In this document: in pieces, positions 61,217 to 64,000 of the stretch | Position numbering within the stretch: position 1 is the stretch's first letter | Layout: every line of letters starts with the position of its first letter | Assembly (NCBI GenBank): GCA_002389045.1 | Contig: DGNS01000002.1 | Coordinates: 132,631-196,630, forward strand | Reading direction: 5' to 3' | Origin: Thiotrichaceae bacterium UBA4486 | GTDB taxonomy: Bacteria > Pseudomonadota > Gammaproteobacteria > Eutrophobiales > Eutrophobiaceae | DNA: 64,000 bases | Position numbers and translations under genes: made by a program | The notes under the pieces: generated by a model | Told to the model about the DNA's origin: nothing | The model's database searches: none | What the model saw: the letters and a program-made list of their open reading frames with translations, nothing else

Positions 61217-62008
61217 TCAGAAAGCGGATTTAATCACGCCGCCATCCACCCTGAGTGCCGCGCCGGTGGTTGCCGAGGCCAGCGGGCTGACGGTATAGGC
61301 AACCAGTGATGCGACTTCCTCCGGCGTGGCGAAGCGTTTGATCAGGGATGTGGGTCTGACTTTTTCGAAAAATTCCTTCTCGAACTCCTCCATGCTCCTG
61401 TTTTCCCTAGCGGCCAGGTTGCTGACGAATTCCTCGACGCCCCGTGACAGCGTCGGTCCGGGCAGGACCGAGTTGACTGTGATGCCGGTGCCTGCCAGTG
61501 ATTCAGCCAGGCCGCGGGCAATGGCAATCTGCGCTGACTTGGTCATGCCGTAATGGATCATCTCCGGTGGGATCTGCACACCGCTTTCGCTGGAAATAAA
61601 GACGATGCGGCCGTAATTCCTTTGTTTCATCGCCGGCAGGTAAAGTCTGCACAGACGTACACCACTCAAGATATTGATTTCAAAAAAGCGCATCCAGTCC
61701 GCATCGGGGATGTCCTCAAAGGGCACGGGTTCGAAAATACCGAGATTATTCACCAGGATCCCGACATCCGGATACTGTTCCACCAGTTGCCGGGCTGTAT
61801 CCGCCCGTGACAAATCGCCGCAAAATGCCAGGACCTCACCGGAGTCCAGTGATTTCAACTTTTGCAACGCAGTCTCGAGTGTATTTCTGTCGCGACCGTT
61901 GATGATAACCCTGGCGCCTTCGCGCAACAGTGCCTCGGCAATGGCATAACCGATCCCGGCGCTACTGCCGGTCACGAGGCTGAGTGTGTTTTGCAATTGA
62001 AGGTCCAT
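61217..62008 (-). CDS. Short-chain dehydrogenase/reductase
   Basis: A classical SDR of 263 residues: the cofactor motif TGSSAGIG (13-20), NNLG, and the catalytic Ser (FISSESG) with Tyr-x-x-x-Lys in HYGMTKSAQIA. After LPGPTLSRGVEEF it follows the classic C-terminal layout, ending near GAALRVDGG. The basic residue after the second strand (NGRDRN) suggests NADP(H). The substrate is unknown. It is the last of three minus-strand genes for small-molecule redox or detoxification. Confidence 0.9.
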   Translation of the reverse strand: MDLQLQNTLSLVTGSSAGIGYAIAEALLREGARVIINGRDRNTLETALQKLKSLDSGEVLAFCGDLSRADTARQLVEQYPDVGILVNNLGIFEPVPFEDIPDADWMRFFEINILSGVRLCRLYLPAMKQRNYGRIVFISSESGVQIPPEMIHYGMTKSAQIAIARGLAESLAGTGITVNSVLPGPTLSRGVEEFVSNLAARENRSMEEFEKEFFEKVRPTSLIKRFATPEEVASLVAYTVSPLASATTGAALRVDGGVIKSAF

Positions 62009-62053
62009 ACAATCTCTCCAGGTGCCGTGTTTATCGTGTTGGTGTATAGCGGT

Positions 62054-62707
62054 TCAGCCTTTCATGCTGCGGATCAAATCCTTCAAGGCTTTTTCCATCA
62101 CGGGTACAACGCTCTGAATGGATGGTCTTTCCGCTACCCTGTCCATGTACTCGCGGATTTGCGGATTGCTTTGCCCGATGTCCAGGTCGTAGATGCTCTT
62201 CGTATGCAGGTTCAGAAACATCAGGTGAAAAAACGCGGAAATGTCCGCGAAAGTGAAGTCCGGACCACTTGCATAAGGGGCGAATCGTGCCAGTTGTACG
62301 AATGCATTCAGTCCCTTGTCAATGGCCGGACGTGCCTGCTCACAGACGGCTTGGTTGACCGGTTGACCGAAGACGACAAAGGCCAGCAGAGGCCGGGCGG
62401 GACCGTCCACGTAGAGTTCGGCAGTGCGTATGATTTCCTTTGTCTTTGCCCGGGCGTAGGGATCTTCCGGGTAGAGTCGCGGTTGCGGTTTGATATCTTC
62501 AAGATAGTCATAAATGACATTGACTTCGCTCAGGTAGCCCTGATCGGTCTCGATGTACGGGATTTTACCCATGGGACTGGCCTTGAGTATGTCACCCTCG
62601 CCGCCAGGCGGCTGATTGATTTCCTCGAAGTCAATAGCCTTCTCCAGCATGGCGACCTTGGCCGCGTTGTAATAATTGCTGGCGTGAATACCGTAAATCC
62701 TGATCAT
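62054..62707 (-). CDS. Glutathione S-transferase family protein
   Basis: The 217-residue protein has a thioredoxin-like N-terminal domain (RIYGIHASNYYNAAKVAMLEKAIDFEEI) with the cis-Pro segment MGKIPYIETDQGYLSEVNVIYDYLE, which binds glutathione, and an all-helical C-terminal domain containing FADISAFFHLM. Class cannot be assigned securely. It lies between the SDR and the oxidoreductase genes on the same strand. Confidence 0.87.
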   Translation of the reverse strand: MIRIYGIHASNYYNAAKVAMLEKAIDFEEINQPPGGEGDILKASPMGKIPYIETDQGYLSEVNVIYDYLEDIKPQPRLYPEDPYARAKTKEIIRTAELYVDGPARPLLAFVVFGQPVNQAVCEQARPAIDKGLNAFVQLARFAPYASGPDFTFADISAFFHLMFLNLHTKSIYDLDIGQSNPQIREYMDRVAERPSIQSVVPVMEKALKDLIRSMKG

Positions 62708-62777
62708 GTTATATAACCCCCTTTGATTTATTGGTTGCTGGCGGGTGGCTGGTTGTTCGATAATCCGGAACGACTAT

Positions 62778-63791
62778 TCAGCTATTGCTGATGGTTACCT
62801 TACCGAAATGTTTCGCCGCGGCCAGGTGCTGGTAGGCATCCATCGCCCCGTCAAACGGGAAAACGGCGTCGACAACCGGTCTGATAGCGTTCGTTTCCAT
62901 GAACCGGTTCATATCCTCGAACATCTCCACGCTGCCGACATAGATACCATGGATCTTTTGCAGGTTCAGGGCAACGCCCAGGTTGAAGGCCGGGCCCTCC
63001 ATGCCGGACAGTATGCCGATCAGGGAGATAATGCCGTATATACCGGTGGACGCCAGCGCCTTGCCGAATGTGCCGGCGCCGCCAACCTCGAGGACGTGGT
63101 TAACGCCCTTGCCGCTGGTGATCTCGAGCACGGCTTCATCCCAGTCCGGGGTCGTGACATAGTTGATCAGATGATCGGCGCCCAGCTCTTTTGCCCGCGC
63201 CAGTTTCTCATCACTGGATGAAGTAATGATGACATTGGCGCCCATTGCCTTTGCCAGTTGCAGACCGAATATAGACACACCACCGGTTCCTTGTAACAGC
63301 AGGGTATCGCCCGCCTTGATGTGGCCGAGCGGCACCAGTGCATGCCAGGCCGTTAACGCCGCGCAGGGCAGGGTGGCCGCTTCCTCGAAGGAAAGATCAG
63401 CCGGCACTTTCAGTGTGCCGTGTTCCCGGAGCACGAAATATTCCGCCAGCGTGCCGTCTATACCGCCGCCAAGCGCTGACCACAGGGCTTTTTCATCGAC
63501 GGGGCCGCTGACCCAGTCCTGGAAGAAGTTGCCCATGACACGATCACCCGGTTTGAACCGGGTTACCGAACTGCCGACCTCGACTACCTCGCCGGCGCCG
63601 TCGGACAGGGGCACGATCGGGCGTATATCATTGCGCGGGTAGCCTCCCATCGGGATCAGCAGGTCGCGGTAATTCAGCGAGCAGGCCCGCATGCGCACTA
63701 TGATTTCATCCGCTTTTGGCGCCGGATCATCGACTTCAACTTTCCTGATGTCATCGACACCCTTATCGGTTTGTACCTGGTAGGCATGCAT
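62778..63791 (-). CDS. Zinc-independent-looking MDR family alcohol dehydrogenase/quinone oxidoreductase
   Basis: The 337-residue medium-chain reductase has the N-terminal CSLNYRDLLIPMGGYP region and the GDTLLLQGTGGVSIFGLQLAKAMGANVI cofactor segment. At the position where zinc alcohol dehydrogenases carry GHE, this protein reads LSDGAGEVVEVG, so a catalytic zinc is unlikely. It resembles quinone oxidoreductase-like MDR proteins. Substrate is unknown. It is the first of the three-gene minus-strand set. Confidence 0.85.
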   Translation of the reverse strand: MHAYQVQTDKGVDDIRKVEVDDPAPKADEIIVRMRACSLNYRDLLIPMGGYPRNDIRPIVPLSDGAGEVVEVGSSVTRFKPGDRVMGNFFQDWVSGPVDEKALWSALGGGIDGTLAEYFVLREHGTLKVPADLSFEEAATLPCAALTAWHALVPLGHIKAGDTLLLQGTGGVSIFGLQLAKAMGANVIITSSSDEKLARAKELGADHLINYVTTPDWDEAVLEITSGKGVNHVLEVGGAGTFGKALASTGIYGIISLIGILSGMEGPAFNLGVALNLQKIHGIYVGSVEMFEDMNRFMETNAIRPVVDAVFPFDGAMDAYQHLAAAKHFGKVTISNS

Positions 63792-64000
63792 CGGTTTTAC
63801 TCCTGTCGTTAATTACGTAAATTTCGCTGAACAATACCGGCTGATCTTCGTTACCGGGTATCGGTGTTATTGAATATTTGATTCCATCGCGTCACTGGAT
63901 TGATACAGGGTGACTGCCGGAACGGTCATCCCCGGCCACGGCTGTCCGGCTCGTCAATCCTACACCTCGTTATAGATTTTCCCGCCCTGCCGGCGGAACT
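63792..64000. other. Window edge with no recognised gene
   Basis: These 209 bases hold no supported gene or repeat. The next gene lies beyond the window. Confidence 0.4.

Noticed and set aside
61862..62716. A 284-codon ORF antisense to the GST gene and the SDR 5' end
   Set aside because: It covers two well-supported genes in opposite orientation and has no motif.

Overview
This window looks like one chromosomal segment of a polarly flagellated gammaproteobacterium that makes polyhydroxyalkanoate. The order flgL, glycosylation genes, fliC-flaG-fliD-fliS-fliT, fleQ-fleS-fleR, fliE-fliJ, fliK, fliL-flhB, flhA-flhF-flhG-fliA, cheYZAB, motCD, parC-parP-cheW-DUF2802 is the Pseudomonas/Vibrio-type polar flagellar locus. 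FleQ, FlhF, FlhG and the ParC/ParP pair all point to a single polar flagellum with a polar chemoreceptor array. No rRNA, tRNA, CRISPR or intact IS element was seen.

Layout. (1) 1-1269: end of flgK and flgL. (2) 1274-9265: a flagellin glycosylation island. The plus strand carries neuB-like, neuC-like and methyltransferase genes. The minus strand carries maf, a D-2-hydroxyacid dehydrogenase, a neuA-like cytidylyltransferase and a second methyltransferase. (3) 9756-14091: flagellin, FlaG, cap and chaperones. (4) 14270-18424: the FleQ/FleSR regulatory cascade. (5) 18485-24025: basal body, switch and export ATPase genes, followed by a foreign-looking acetyltransferase gene and repeat sequences (24027-24952). 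(6) 25293-26420: fliK. (7) 26733-31705: a metabolic insertion (phaC, then aceK and icd on the other strand) separating fliK from fliL. (8) 32045-42511: fliLMNOPQR, flhBAFG and fliA. (9) 42572-51569: chemotaxis, stator and polar placement genes. (10) 51591-63791: non-flagellar genes: a HAD hydrolase, a VCBS-repeat protein, a GMC oxidoreductase with a Tat subunit, a PAP2 phosphatase, a beta-propeller lipoprotein, lpdA, thiG, thiS, lipA and three small-molecule enzymes.

Regulation can be partly read from the DNA. Sequences with the sigma-54 GG-N10-GC signature precede maf (minus strand), fliD, fleS, fliK, fliL and cheW. A sigma-28 promoter precedes fliC, and a weaker one lies inside flhG ahead of fliA. 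This fits a cascade in which FleQ plus sigma-54 drive FleSR and structural genes, and FliA drives flagellin. A sigma-54 site on the maf side would place flagellin glycosylation in the same cascade.

The most unusual items are: the glycosylation island with its extra dehydrogenase and two methyltransferases; the acetyltransferase gene flanked by integron-core-like inverted repeats next to a partial MITE; the full MITE-like element between cheZ and cheA; a perfect 20-bp hairpin between fliQ and fliR; the phaC/aceK/icd insertion; and an unlisted 54-residue basic ORF after cheW. All calls come from reading the sequence; no database search was run.
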